DNA of 64,000 nt from positions 1,798,001 through 1,862,000 of the forward strand of contig NZ_AP018933.1 of assembly GCF_003610015.1 (NCBI RefSeq), read 5' to 3'. The notes below the pieces were generated by a model. It saw nothing but the letters and a program-made list of their open reading frames with translations. It was not told the origin of the DNA and did not search any database. Every line of letters starts with the position of its first letter. The first letter of the stretch is position 1. This DNA comes from Zymobacter palmae (lineage in GTDB: Bacteria; Pseudomonadota; Gammaproteobacteria; Pseudomonadales; Halomonadaceae). Of this stretch, positions 1 through 8,494 are shown piece by piece. A program made the translations under genes and the position numbers.

Positions 1-413
1 TTTATCAAAAAGAAATTTATTTATACTTACTTATGCGACATAAAGTAGGCAACTGTACCTGGGTACATTACTTAAATATGAAAAAATATAATCAACCGGA
101 TACCAAACAGTTACACAATTAAAATACCGACAAAACAAATACACTTTAACTCATAATAACGCACAAAATCATCAATCTCCCCCAAAACAACATCATCATG
201 TATACAAAATACACTAACAAGTAGTCCTCACTGATTGAAAAGAGACATAACATATTAAAATAATATACCAATTGTATGTAGCCATGGTTAATCAAGGAAA
301 AATTAAGCCCGCCTATTCGCTTATTCGATAAAAAAATAAGGGAAGATAAAACAGTTAGCATAAAAACTCTCTCCGGCTGCCTTTTTATCAGGTGAAGAAG
401 CGCACATCGGCCC
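1..413. other. AT-rich non-coding stretch, no gene seen
   Basis: This stretch is clearly richer in A and T than the flagellar genes beside it. I see no open frame with a believable start and ribosome site and no strong hairpin apart from a short GTACC/GGGTAC palindrome near 55-66. It probably separates flhA from a gene beyond the left edge. Confidence 0.5.
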
Positions 414-445
414 AAAAAAAAGCTCCGCCGTAGCGGAGCTTTTTC
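414..445 (-). terminator. Intrinsic terminator after flhA
   Basis: An 8-bp GC-rich stem (421-428 with 433-440) around a 4-base loop is flanked by A7 on one side and T5 on the other. It works for minus-strand transcripts leaving flhA and could also stop plus-strand transcripts. Confidence 0.85.
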
Positions 446-476
446 ATCCCGGCCCCGTTAGAGGCTGAATGAGGGA

Positions 477-2561
477 TCAGTGACTGCCAATGATGGTGGC
501 ATAGCGCACGATGCGGTCGTCCGGAATTTCCGCTTGGGACAGAATGCCCAACTGCGGTATGCGGCGCAGCAGGAAATGCGCCAACAGTGGTCGCAGCAGC
601 GGCGGTACAATCAGTACGATTGGCTCGCCGGCATTCTGCTGAGTTTCGACTGCCGCCTCTGCCCGTTCGATCAGCATATCGGCCAGCCCCGGCTCAAGGG
701 CACTGCCGTTCTGCATCGCTTGGCTTAGGATGTGCTCTAGCTGTCCGTCCAGACCGATCACGTTCAGCGTCTTGTCGCTGCCAAACCAGTACTGGGTAAT
801 GGCCCCACCCAGCGCGGCACGCACTACCACGGTGAGTTCGTTGGGATCCTTGGTCTGCGCACTGTGCACCGCCAGCGTTTCAAGAAGAGTACGCATGTCG
901 CGAATCGGTACTTCTTCACGCAGCAGGTTCTTCAGAATCTGCATCAGGATATCCAGCGTAATCGGCTTGGGTACAACATCTTTGACCAGCTCGGGAGCCG
1001 CTTCACTGACGCGGTCCAACAAGGCTTGTGTCTCGGTGCGGCCCAGCAGATCACCGGCATGGCGACGCATCAGATCGTTAAGGTGCGTTGCGATAACCGT
1101 GCTGGCATCGACCACTGTATAGCCGAGCAGCTGCGCACGGTTTTGTTCCTTCTCGGATACCCATGTAGCAGGCAATCCGAAGGCGGGGTCTTCCGTCGTC
1201 CGCCCATCTACGCTGCCGACAACACCGCCCGGATCAATCGCCAGCCATTCCCCCGGCCACGCCTCACCCTCACCCTTTTCAACACCGTTGAGCGAGATGC
1301 GGTACCCCTGCGGGGTCAGGTTAAGGTCATCCTTGATATGCACGACCGGCGGCAGAAAACCAATTTCTTGAGCGAACTTCTTGCGCACGTTGCGAATGCG
1401 GTTCAGCAGCTCGTTGCCTTGGTTCTTATCCACCAGCGTGATCAGGCGATAACCAATCTCCAGCGACAGCGGCTCAATGATCGACACATCCTTCCAACTG
1501 GCTTCGACGTTCTCGGGCGCCTTGGTGGCATTGGCTACTGCATCGCGCACCTCTTTCTTCTCTTCGGTAGGCGTGCGATGGGAAAGCCACCATGCCATGC
1601 CACACAACATGGCGGTAAACAGCAGAAAGACCAGCGTCGGCATACCAGGCACGATCCCCAGCAGCCCCATGACCCCCCCGGCCAGATACAGCACCTTGGG
1701 GTTGGTGAACAACTGGGACAGCAACTGCTGACCAACGTCCTGTTCGGTACGCACGCGCGATACCGTAACACCCGCAGCGGTCGAAATAACCAGCGCCGGA
1801 ATCTGGGCCACCAGACCATCACCGATGGTCAACAGCGTATAGGTATGCGCGGCGGAACCGAAGTCCAGCGAGTGCTGGCCGACCCCGATCACCAGACCAC
1901 CGATAATATTGATGATCATGATCATGATGCCGGCGATGGCGTCACCGCGGACGAACTTGCTTGCACCGTCCATGGAGCCGAAGAAGTCGGCTTCCTGACC
2001 GATTTCCTCGCGCCGCTTGCGCGCTTCTTTCTCGTTGATCAGGCCCGCATTGAGATCGGCGTCAATGGCCATCTGCTTACCCGGCATCGCATCCAGTACG
2101 AAACGCGCGCCGACCTCGGCAATACGTTCCGAACCCTTGGTGATAACCATGAAGTTGATGACGACCAGAATGATGAACACCACCATACCGACGGCGAAGT
2201 TACCACCGACGAGAAATTCGGCGAAGGCCTCGACCACTCGCCCGGCAGCGTCTTCACCCTCATGTCCATGCATCAAGATGACACGCGTCGACGCCACGTT
2301 GAGCGACAGTCGCAGCAGTGTGGAGAACAGCAGCACGGCCGGAAACGCCGCAAACTCCAGCGGCTTGGTCGTGAACATGCTGACCAACAGCACCATCACC
2401 GATAGCGTGATGTTGAAGGTAAAGAAGAGGTCCAGCACGAAAGGCGGTAGCGGCAGGATCATCATTGACAGGATCATGATGATCAACACCGGGCCGGCCA
2501 GCAGCTTCATCTGGCCGCCCGCCAGTGCAGAACCTCCGAGGAAGCGGTTCATGGTGATCAT
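477..2561 (-). CDS. flhA: Flagellar type III export protein FlhA
   Basis: FlhA is the inner-membrane export-gate component of the flagellar type III secretion system and docks chaperone-substrate complexes through its cytoplasmic domain. The protein is 694 aa (E. coli 692). The first 330 residues are rich in membrane helices. The FHIPEP-family signature is visible around residues 150-170 (ARFVLDAMPGKQMAIDADLN). The remainder is the soluble linker and FlhA-C domain. It starts 34 bases after flhB and is the last gene of the flhBA unit. A second ATG three codons downstream is a possible alternative start. Confidence 0.97.
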   Translation of the reverse strand: MITMNRFLGGSALAGGQMKLLAGPVLIIMILSMMILPLPPFVLDLFFTFNITLSVMVLLVSMFTTKPLEFAAFPAVLLFSTLLRLSLNVASTRVILMHGHEGEDAAGRVVEAFAEFLVGGNFAVGMVVFIILVVINFMVITKGSERIAEVGARFVLDAMPGKQMAIDADLNAGLINEKEARKRREEIGQEADFFGSMDGASKFVRGDAIAGIMIMIINIIGGLVIGVGQHSLDFGSAAHTYTLLTIGDGLVAQIPALVISTAAGVTVSRVRTEQDVGQQLLSQLFTNPKVLYLAGGVMGLLGIVPGMPTLVFLLFTAMLCGMAWWLSHRTPTEEKKEVRDAVANATKAPENVEASWKDVSIIEPLSLEIGYRLITLVDKNQGNELLNRIRNVRKKFAQEIGFLPPVVHIKDDLNLTPQGYRISLNGVEKGEGEAWPGEWLAIDPGGVVGSVDGRTTEDPAFGLPATWVSEKEQNRAQLLGYTVVDASTVIATHLNDLMRRHAGDLLGRTETQALLDRVSEAAPELVKDVVPKPITLDILMQILKNLLREEVPIRDMRTLLETLAVHSAQTKDPNELTVVVRAALGGAITQYWFGSDKTLNVIGLDGQLEHILSQAMQNGSALEPGLADMLIERAEAAVETQQNAGEPIVLIVPPLLRPLLAHFLLRRIPQLGILSQAEIPDDRIVRYATIIGSH

Positions 2562-2595
2562 GCGTACTCAGCCTTCAGCATAATGATTGACAGGT

Positions 2596-3741
2596 TCATG
2601 AGGTCTGACTCCTGGTTTGAGGGTCCACCAGCTCTTCCGGAATATCGAAGTCCTGTGGCTCGTCTGGCATCTCGGTGCCATTGAGACGCGCCTGATCGAG
2701 GCGATAGACCCACGCCAACACTTCCGCGACGGCGGCATATAGCCCCTGCGGGATCTCATGCTCGAGATCGCAGTAGTGATAGAGAGAACGCGCCAGTGGT
2801 GGCGCTTCCAATACGGGAATGTCATGTTCAGCCGCGACTTCGCGGATGCGGAACGCCACCTCGTCGCTCCCTTTCGCCACCAGTATCGGGGCCGGCATGC
2901 CCTCCTGATAGCGCAGCGCCGCCGCATAGTGCGTCGGGTTGGTCACGATGACGTTGGCCGTCGGCACTTCCGCCATCATGCGCCGGCGTGCCATAGCCTG
3001 CTGCTGGCGAATCTTGCCTTTAATATGTGGGTCCCCTTCGGACTCCTTGTGCTCACGCTTGATCTCTTCCTTCGACATCTTCAGCTTCTTGAAATGGCTG
3101 TACAGCTGATACGGCACGTCTACGGCCACAACCGCGATAAAAGCCAGTACGCTCAGCACCACGCCCTGCGCAATCATTGACATCGCATCGATACAGGCAC
3201 TGCCCACCGACAGGCTGGATAGCCCCAGCAGCCGATCACGGTGGGCGCGAATGAAGTACCACACCACCAGCCCGATCAACCCCGTTTTCAGTACGGCTTT
3301 GATCATCTCGGATAGCCCATGCATTGAGAACATGCGCTTGAGGCCGCTCAGCGGATTGAGCTTGGTGATGTCGGGCGTCAGGGATTTGGTCGTGAATACC
3401 CAGCCCCCCAGCAACATGGGAGCCAGCAGCGCCGTCAGGGTCAACGCGATCATAACGGGCATCATCGCCAGAGCACCGCCTACTAATAAGGAAGCGCAAT
3501 GCTGGAGTGAAGCCGGCAGATCGAACAGCAACTGATGATCGAACTGCAAGCCCTTCATCATGACATCGAACAGATAACGGCTCATCCAGCCACTGCCGAT
3601 CCAGAGGGTCGCGATACCAACGACCAACATGACGAAGCTGGACAGCTCCCTTGATCGGGCGATCTGTCCTTCCTCCCGCGCCTTTTCTATTCGTCGGGCT
3701 GTCGGGGCTTCTGTCTTGTCCTGTGCGCTGTTATCAGACAT
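2596..3741 (-). CDS. flhB: Flagellar type III export switch protein FlhB
   Basis: FlhB sits in the export apparatus and switches substrate class from rod/hook to filament after self-cleavage. The protein is 381 aa (E. coli 382), with four hydrophobic segments between about residues 32 and 210. The autocleavage motif NPTH is at residues 268-271, followed by the conserved cytoplasmic domain (VAKGSDEVAF). I use the ATG at 3741, which has AGGG seven bases upstream and begins MSDNSAQDKTEAPT; the frame stays open 12 codons further upstream without a good ribosome site. The C-terminal tail beyond the domain is proline- and acid-rich. Confidence 0.97.
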   Translation of the reverse strand: MSDNSAQDKTEAPTARRIEKAREEGQIARSRELSSFVMLVVGIATLWIGSGWMSRYLFDVMMKGLQFDHQLLFDLPASLQHCASLLVGGALAMMPVMIALTLTALLAPMLLGGWVFTTKSLTPDITKLNPLSGLKRMFSMHGLSEMIKAVLKTGLIGLVVWYFIRAHRDRLLGLSSLSVGSACIDAMSMIAQGVVLSVLAFIAVVAVDVPYQLYSHFKKLKMSKEEIKREHKESEGDPHIKGKIRQQQAMARRRMMAEVPTANVIVTNPTHYAAALRYQEGMPAPILVAKGSDEVAFRIREVAAEHDIPVLEAPPLARSLYHYCDLEHEIPQGLYAAVAEVLAWVYRLDQARLNGTEMPDEPQDFDIPEELVDPQTRSQTS

Positions 3742-3932
3742 GCATATCCCTGGATCGCTGGACGAAATACGCAGCACGCGCTTTCGACCGTCAGCTCAAA
3801 GCGGATGGCCCGATACGTCAGAGGGAGACCGGAGTAATCCGTGGCTAGAGAGGCTGCTCAGCGCTCGCAATGAAGGGGGCGCTAGAGAGCAATGGGGATA
3901 TGGTAGAGAGGTGTAAAGAGGAAGGAAGATAG

Positions 3933-3976
3933 AAAAAGATCGGAGTAACGTCGGCTGTTCCGACGATTACTCCGAT
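3933..3976 (-). terminator. Intrinsic terminator between cheZ and flhB
   Basis: A long inverted repeat (3939-3953 with 3961-3976, one small bulge) is followed on the minus strand by TCTTTTTC. It ends the mot-che transcript and makes flhBA a separate transcription unit. Confidence 0.85.
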
Positions 3977-4003
3977 GAACATCGTTTCCAACACGAGAAC
4001 GTA

Positions 4004-4687
4004 TCAGAAACCCAGACTGTCCAGCAGGTCGTCCACCTGCTGCTGGTTGGCCACGACTTCCTTGCCGTCCGCTTTGATAGCGGGACCGTTGAGCAGCTCG
4101 CTGCCATCCTTCTGCTCTTGTTCCTTTGCCTGCTGGCGTGCACGAACAAACTGTTCGCTCTTTTCAGGCGGAAGATAATCGAGCAATGCTTCGATCAGCT
4201 CTTTTTCCAAGGAGGTCATGGTCTCGATCATTTTCTTGACCAGCTGACCCGTAATGTCCTGGAACTCCTGCGCCATAATTACTTCCAGCAGCTTGGCATT
4301 GATCTCCTCTGACGCCGGAGGTACCTGCTGTAGGAACGCACGCGTTTCCTTCACCAAGTTCATGACCTGCGGGGTGTCGAAAGGACCATCGAACCAAGAC
4401 TGCCAACGTAATTCGAGTTCACGGGCTTCCTCACCCATCTTCTCCTGCATCGGACGCGCGACTTCGATCGCTGACAGTGAACGGTTGGCAGCGCTTTCCG
4501 TCATGTTGGCGATATAGTTCAAGCGGTCGCACACATCGGGAATGGATTCAGAGGCGCGTCGCACCTCTTCCTCCAGCCCCAGCTCGCGCATACTTTCGTT
4601 CAGCAGGCGTGCCATGCGTCCAATGCGGCCCAGAAGCTCTGCAGCCTCTTTGTCACGCTCGTGAAGAGGTTTGTGCTCGTCGGCCAT
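4004..4687 (-). CDS. cheZ: Chemotaxis protein phosphatase CheZ
   Basis: CheZ dephosphorylates CheY-P and so ends the tumble signal. At 227 aa it is slightly longer than E. coli CheZ (214). The active region reads EFQDITGQ, placing the acidic residue at D144 and the catalytic glutamine at Q148, equivalent to D143/Q147 of E. coli. The protein ends VDDLLDSLGF, the CheY-binding tail peptide. A GGAG motif precedes the ATG. It is the last gene of the mot-che cluster. CheZ is restricted mainly to beta- and gammaproteobacteria. Confidence 0.95.
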   Translation of the reverse strand: MADEHKPLHERDKEAAELLGRIGRMARLLNESMRELGLEEEVRRASESIPDVCDRLNYIANMTESAANRSLSAIEVARPMQEKMGEEARELELRWQSWFDGPFDTPQVMNLVKETRAFLQQVPPASEEINAKLLEVIMAQEFQDITGQLVKKMIETMTSLEKELIEALLDYLPPEKSEQFVRARQQAKEQEQKDGSELLNGPAIKADGKEVVANQQQVDDLLDSLGF

Positions 4688-4792
4688 TGTTATCTCCGTA
4701 TTGCCAAGGGCTGATCTCGCAACGATGTGCCGATCATCTGCTCATTCGGGCGAACAGTCCCGGCGAGCGGGCCCGCATTTCCCGACGTGGGA

Positions 4793-5182
4793 CTACTTTC
4801 CGAGTTTCTCGAAAATCTTGTTCAGCTTTTCTTCCAGCGTGCCAGCCGTAAACGGTTTGACGACATAGCCGCTGGCGCCTGCCTGAGCCGCCTCGATGAT
4901 GTTTTCTTTCTTGGCTTCCGCCGTCACCATCAATACGGGCAGGTGCTTAAGCTGATCGTCCTGACGGATCTGCTTGAGCATTTCTAGGCCATCCAGGTTC
5001 GGCATGTTCCAGTCGGATACGACAAAGTCGAAGCTGCCTTCACGCAGCTTGTTCAGTGCATCCACACCGTCTTCCGCTTCCTCGACGTTCGAGTAACCCA
5101 ACTCTTTGAGCAGGTTACGCACGATACGACGCATGGTGGGGAAATCGTCGATAACCAGAAACTTCATGTTCTTGTCAGACAT
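4793..5182 (-). CDS. cheY: Chemotaxis response regulator CheY
   Basis: CheY is the single-domain receiver that, when phosphorylated by CheA, binds the flagellar switch. With the ATG at 5182 the protein is 129 aa, the same as E. coli. D12, D13, the phospho-acceptor D57 (VVSDW), T87 and K109 all fall at the canonical positions. The frame is open upstream to 5227, but the extra residues do not fit the family. The gene lies between cheB and cheZ. Confidence 0.97.
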   Translation of the reverse strand: MSDKNMKFLVIDDFPTMRRIVRNLLKELGYSNVEEAEDGVDALNKLREGSFDFVVSDWNMPNLDGLEMLKQIRQDDQLKHLPVLMVTAEAKKENIIEAAQAGASGYVVKPFTAGTLEEKLNKIFEKLGK

Positions 5183-5272
5183 AGTGATCTCACATTGATC
5201 AGAGAATCCATGATCGATCCGCACCATTCATGACGCTGCTCCGCAGTCATCCACGATGGGCAGACCTGTCCA

Positions 5273-6373
5273 TCAGATGCGGGGTTTATGCGCATTGCGC
5301 TCGAAATGACGCGCAATAGCATCTGTCATATCGTCCAATGCGACGATTTCATCAGCTGCGCCGATCACGGCCGCCTCACGAGGCATGCCATAAACGATGC
5401 AACTTTCTTCATCCTGAGCGAAGGTGTAAGCACCCGCCTGCTTCATACGCAGGAGTCCCTGTGCTCCATCCTTACCCATTCCTGTAAGAATGACACCGCA
5501 AGCGTTGCGGCCAGCGAACTGGGCCGCCGAGTCGAACAGTACATCGACTGAAGGACGATGACGGTTGACTGGTTCGCCTTCATCAAGATGGGCGATATAG
5601 TTGGCACCCGACTTCGCCAGCTTGAGGTGCGCATGCCCGGGCGCGATATACGCATGCCCCGGTAGAATACGCTCACCGTGCGTCGCTTCCGACACGGTCA
5701 CTTCACACAGCCGATCCAGACGCTCAGCAAAGGAGCGTGTGAAGCCCGGCGGCATGTGCTGTGCAATCAAGATTCCCGGCGAGTTGCGCGGCATCAGTCG
5801 CAGCACACTGAGGATGGCTTCTGTGCCCCCTGTGGAAGCGCCGATAAACAGCAACTTCTCACTGGAAATCATCGGCACCGTGCGTGCTTTGGGCGCTGCC
5901 GCTTGGCTGCCGCCGTGCGCCAGTGCCTGAGGGCGAGACAGACGAGCCTGCGATGCCGCACGGATCTTCTCAGCCAGAAGCTCGCTGTATTCCTGCATGC
6001 CTTCGCGGATACCGACGGTCGGCTTGGGCAGGAAATCGACGGCACCCAGTTCAAGTGCCTTCAGCGTAATCTCGGAACCCCGTTGGGTCAGAGAAGACAC
6101 CATAACTACCGGCATCGGGCGCAGGCGCATCAGGCGCTCAAGGAAATCGAGCCCATCCATACGCGGCATTTCGACGTCGAGCGTCAGGACGTCCGGGTCC
6201 AGCCGCTTAATCATTTCACGGGCAATCAGTGGATCAGGGGCGGCCCCTACTACTTCCATATCCGGCTGTTCATTGATCTGTGCAGTCAACAGCTGGCGCA
6301 TCAGCGCCGAATCATCGACGCACAGTACGCGTATCTTTTTGCGGCCGGAAGCCGCGCTGGCTACTAAGTTCAT
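5273..6373 (-). CDS. cheB: Chemoreceptor methylesterase/deamidase CheB
   Basis: CheB removes methyl groups from chemoreceptors when its receiver domain is phosphorylated. In the 366-aa product the N-terminal receiver has its acceptor aspartate at D66 (LTLDVEMP). The catalytic domain carries the triad S180 (IGASTGG), H206 (AQHMPPGF) and D302 (GMGKDG). The ATG at 6373 has AAGG close upstream; the longer frame to 6397 would need a TTG start. It pairs functionally with CheR and acts on the receptor at 35.8 kb, which has a CheR/CheB tether peptide. Confidence 0.96.
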   Translation of the reverse strand: MNLVASAASGRKKIRVLCVDDSALMRQLLTAQINEQPDMEVVGAAPDPLIAREMIKRLDPDVLTLDVEMPRMDGLDFLERLMRLRPMPVVMVSSLTQRGSEITLKALELGAVDFLPKPTVGIREGMQEYSELLAEKIRAASQARLSRPQALAHGGSQAAAPKARTVPMISSEKLLFIGASTGGTEAILSVLRLMPRNSPGILIAQHMPPGFTRSFAERLDRLCEVTVSEATHGERILPGHAYIAPGHAHLKLAKSGANYIAHLDEGEPVNRHRPSVDVLFDSAAQFAGRNACGVILTGMGKDGAQGLLRMKQAGAYTFAQDEESCIVYGMPREAAVIGAADEIVALDDMTDAIARHFERNAHKPRI

Positions 6374-6412
6374 CCTTCCTTCTTCCTGAAATGACAAAAA
6401 GATTCGAAGCCA

Positions 6413-6949
6413 TTACCTGCCTTCGTCCGACTGCCGTTGGGTATGCACCATCCTTAGCATCTTCACTTGCCCAGAATCACTGAAGAAGAGCAGGCGGCGG
6501 GCATCTCTCCCGCCAACATCCTTGGCCTGACAGTTCAGGCCTTGTTCGGCCAGAAAACGGTTTGCCGATGCAATATTCATCTCACCGACGCGTAGCGTAG
6601 ATGAGGCTCTGAACCCTTGAGCCCCGCCAAACACCTTGGCCACCAGACGACTCTTGATGGCCCCTGCGTTCAGCAGGCCTTCCAACACACAGGTCATGGC
6701 GGGCCAGCCATAACGAGTGAAGATAGGTTCGTTATCCTTGGGATGATCGGGCAGCATGAAATGGTTCATACCGCCAATCTTCAAGACGGGGTCAAACAGA
6801 CACAGCGATACGCAGGATCCCAATACCGTCGCTAGCAGTTCCTGTTCCAATGCGATGTAGTATTCGCCCGGCAGGAGCTTGATAACGTGGCGTTCATAAC
6901 GGTTATCAAAAAAGGATGTCGAGGCCTTGCGGTATTCACCGACCACCAT
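6413..6949 (-). CDS. cheD: Chemoreceptor glutamine deamidase CheD
   Basis: CheD converts receptor glutamines to glutamates and can interact with CheC/CheY-type proteins in other bacteria. The 178-aa protein shows the papain-like pattern with T41 and C46 (TVLGSCVS) and H63 (GGMNHFMLP). It starts one base after the cheR stop, so translation is probably coupled. E. coli lacks cheD; its presence together with cheZ is a mixed adaptation set-up seen in several non-enteric gammaproteobacteria. Confidence 0.93.
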   Translation of the reverse strand: MVVGEYRKASTSFFDNRYERHVIKLLPGEYYIALEQELLATVLGSCVSLCLFDPVLKIGGMNHFMLPDHPKDNEPIFTRYGWPAMTCVLEGLLNAGAIKSRLVAKVFGGAQGFRASSTLRVGEMNIASANRFLAEQGLNCQAKDVGGRDARRLLFFSDSGQVKMLRMVHTQRQSDEGR

Positions 6950-6950
6950 G

Positions 6951-7814
6951 TTATTTATCCAATCTGCGATAGACCGTATTGCGAATGAGCTTCATCTTGC
7001 GGGTCTGCGCACTGAAGTTCTCGGAATGCCCAGCAAAGAAAAGCCCACCTGGGGCCAATAGATCCGCAATACGATCCAGCAACTGTGTCTGTGTCTCATG
7101 ATCGAAATAGATCATGATGTTGCGACAGAAAATGATGTCGAACGGGCCTTTCATGCTCCACTGCGCGTCCAGCAGGTTCAGCCGCTTGAACTCGATCAGT
7201 TCGTTCAGCTCACGTGAAACACGAACCAGTCCCGCCTTGTCGCCTTTACCCCGCAGGAAAAAGCGACGAAGTCGAGCCTCCCCCACGCTGCGGGCCCCCT
7301 CTAGCGGGTAAACCCCTTGGCGCGCCTTGCTCAGCACCTGCGTGTCGATATCCGTCCCGATCACCGTAGCCTGTGCCGCTGCCGGACCCAGCGTCTCGTA
7401 CAGCGTCATACCGATGGAGTACAGCTCTTCTCCTGTCGATGCTGCGCAGCTCCAGATGCGCGGAGCATGCTTCAGCGTCTTCACGTATTCCGCCATGACA
7501 TCGAAGTGCTGCGCTTCGCGAAAGAAGGACGTCAGGTTCGTTGTCAGTGCGTTGGTAAAGGCTTCCCATTCATCACTATTGGGACGTTGAAGGAGCGCAA
7601 GATAATCCTTGAATCGCGTCATGCCATAATGACGAAGACGACGAGCCAGCCGTGAATACACCATTTCTTTCTTATGCGGTGCTAATGCAATCCCCGCATG
7701 GCGATGGATCAGCGCACAGATAGTCTGAAAATCTTGATCCGTCATCTGCAGATCGCGATTTGCCACACCCCCTGTGCCGGCCTCCGCCGCCTGTGCAACG
7801 GCGCTCTTAAGCAT
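6951..7814 (-). CDS. cheR: Chemoreceptor methyltransferase CheR
   Basis: CheR methylates receptor glutamates using S-adenosylmethionine. From the ATG at 7814 (GGAG eight bases upstream) the product is 287 aa, almost exactly the E. coli length. It has the N-terminal helical domain followed by the SAM-binding fold (RIWSCAASTGEELYS) and the conserved FCRNIMIYFD segment. The frame extends to a GTG at 7844 that lacks a ribosome site. It lies between cheW and cheD. Confidence 0.95.
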   Translation of the reverse strand: MLKSAVAQAAEAGTGGVANRDLQMTDQDFQTICALIHRHAGIALAPHKKEMVYSRLARRLRHYGMTRFKDYLALLQRPNSDEWEAFTNALTTNLTSFFREAQHFDVMAEYVKTLKHAPRIWSCAASTGEELYSIGMTLYETLGPAAAQATVIGTDIDTQVLSKARQGVYPLEGARSVGEARLRRFFLRGKGDKAGLVRVSRELNELIEFKRLNLLDAQWSMKGPFDIIFCRNIMIYFDHETQTQLLDRIADLLAPGGLFFAGHSENFSAQTRKMKLIRNTVYRRLDK

Positions 7815-7882
7815 GCTTAACGCTCCATGTTCGTTGATATGCACTGTATGAGGGTGCTGATGCCTTCAGCACCCATGCTGCG

Positions 7883-8440
7883 TCATACAGCCAGATCTCT
7901 ACCTTCTTCTACAATGTTTTCGACGAGCGCCATTTCACGGCTGCTCATCAGTTTCTCAATGTCCAACAGCACCAGCATGCGCTCTTCCACACTTGCCAGA
8001 CCGTGAATGAACTCGGTGGACATGGCACCGCCGAAATCCGGTGCCGGACGCACGTCGTTGACGTCGATCATCAGTACGTCGCTAACGTCATCGACCACCG
8101 CACCCACGATGCGCTTGCCGATGTTGAGCACAATAACGACGGTACGGTGATCGTATTCCGCCTTCTGTAGTGCGAATTTGATGCGCAGATCGACGATGGG
8201 GACGATGATCCCGCGCAGGTTGGTCACCCCTTTAATAAAGTCGGGAGCACCTGCAATGCGCGTGATGTTGTTGTAACCACGGATTTCCTGCACACGCAGA
8301 ATATCGATGGCATATTCTTCATCACCAAGCCGAAAGCTCAGATATTCACGATGCCTGTCTTCACCGCCGTTCTCCAACAGATGATTGACTGAGGCGTTGT
8401 TCAGATCTACGGACTGATCGCTCACGATCCTTGACTCCAT
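7883..8440 (-). CDS. cheW: Chemotaxis coupling protein CheW
   Basis: CheW links chemoreceptors to the kinase CheA in the signalling array. The 185-aa product has a 35-residue N-terminal extension before the SH3-like CheW fold ([16 protein letters not shown], then [16 protein letters not shown]). The ATG at 8440 is preferred; an upstream TTG at 8464 is unlikely. It directly follows cheA. Confidence 0.95.
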   Translation of the reverse strand: MESRIVSDQSVDLNNASVNHLLENGGEDRHREYLSFRLGDEEYAIDILRVQEIRGYNNITRIAGAPDFIKGVTNLRGIIVPIVDLRIKFALQKAEYDHRTVVIVLNIGKRIVGAVVDDVSDVLMIDVNDVRPAPDFGGAMSTEFIHGLASVEERMLVLLDIEKLMSSREMALVENIVEEGRDLAV

Positions 8441-8494
8441 TAGTGATTGGGATCGACCCGACAAGCCAGGCCGATCTCAGGGGATTGAGTGGCC

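Noticed and set aside
146-415. 89-codon frame near the left edge
   Set aside because: Low-complexity product in AT-rich DNA, no ribosome site, and it ends beside the flhA terminator.
864-2405. A 513-codon open frame antisense to flhA
   Set aside because: It lies wholly inside flhA on the other strand, its product is His/Gln/Arg-rich with no domain, and long antisense frames are common opposite GC-rich genes.
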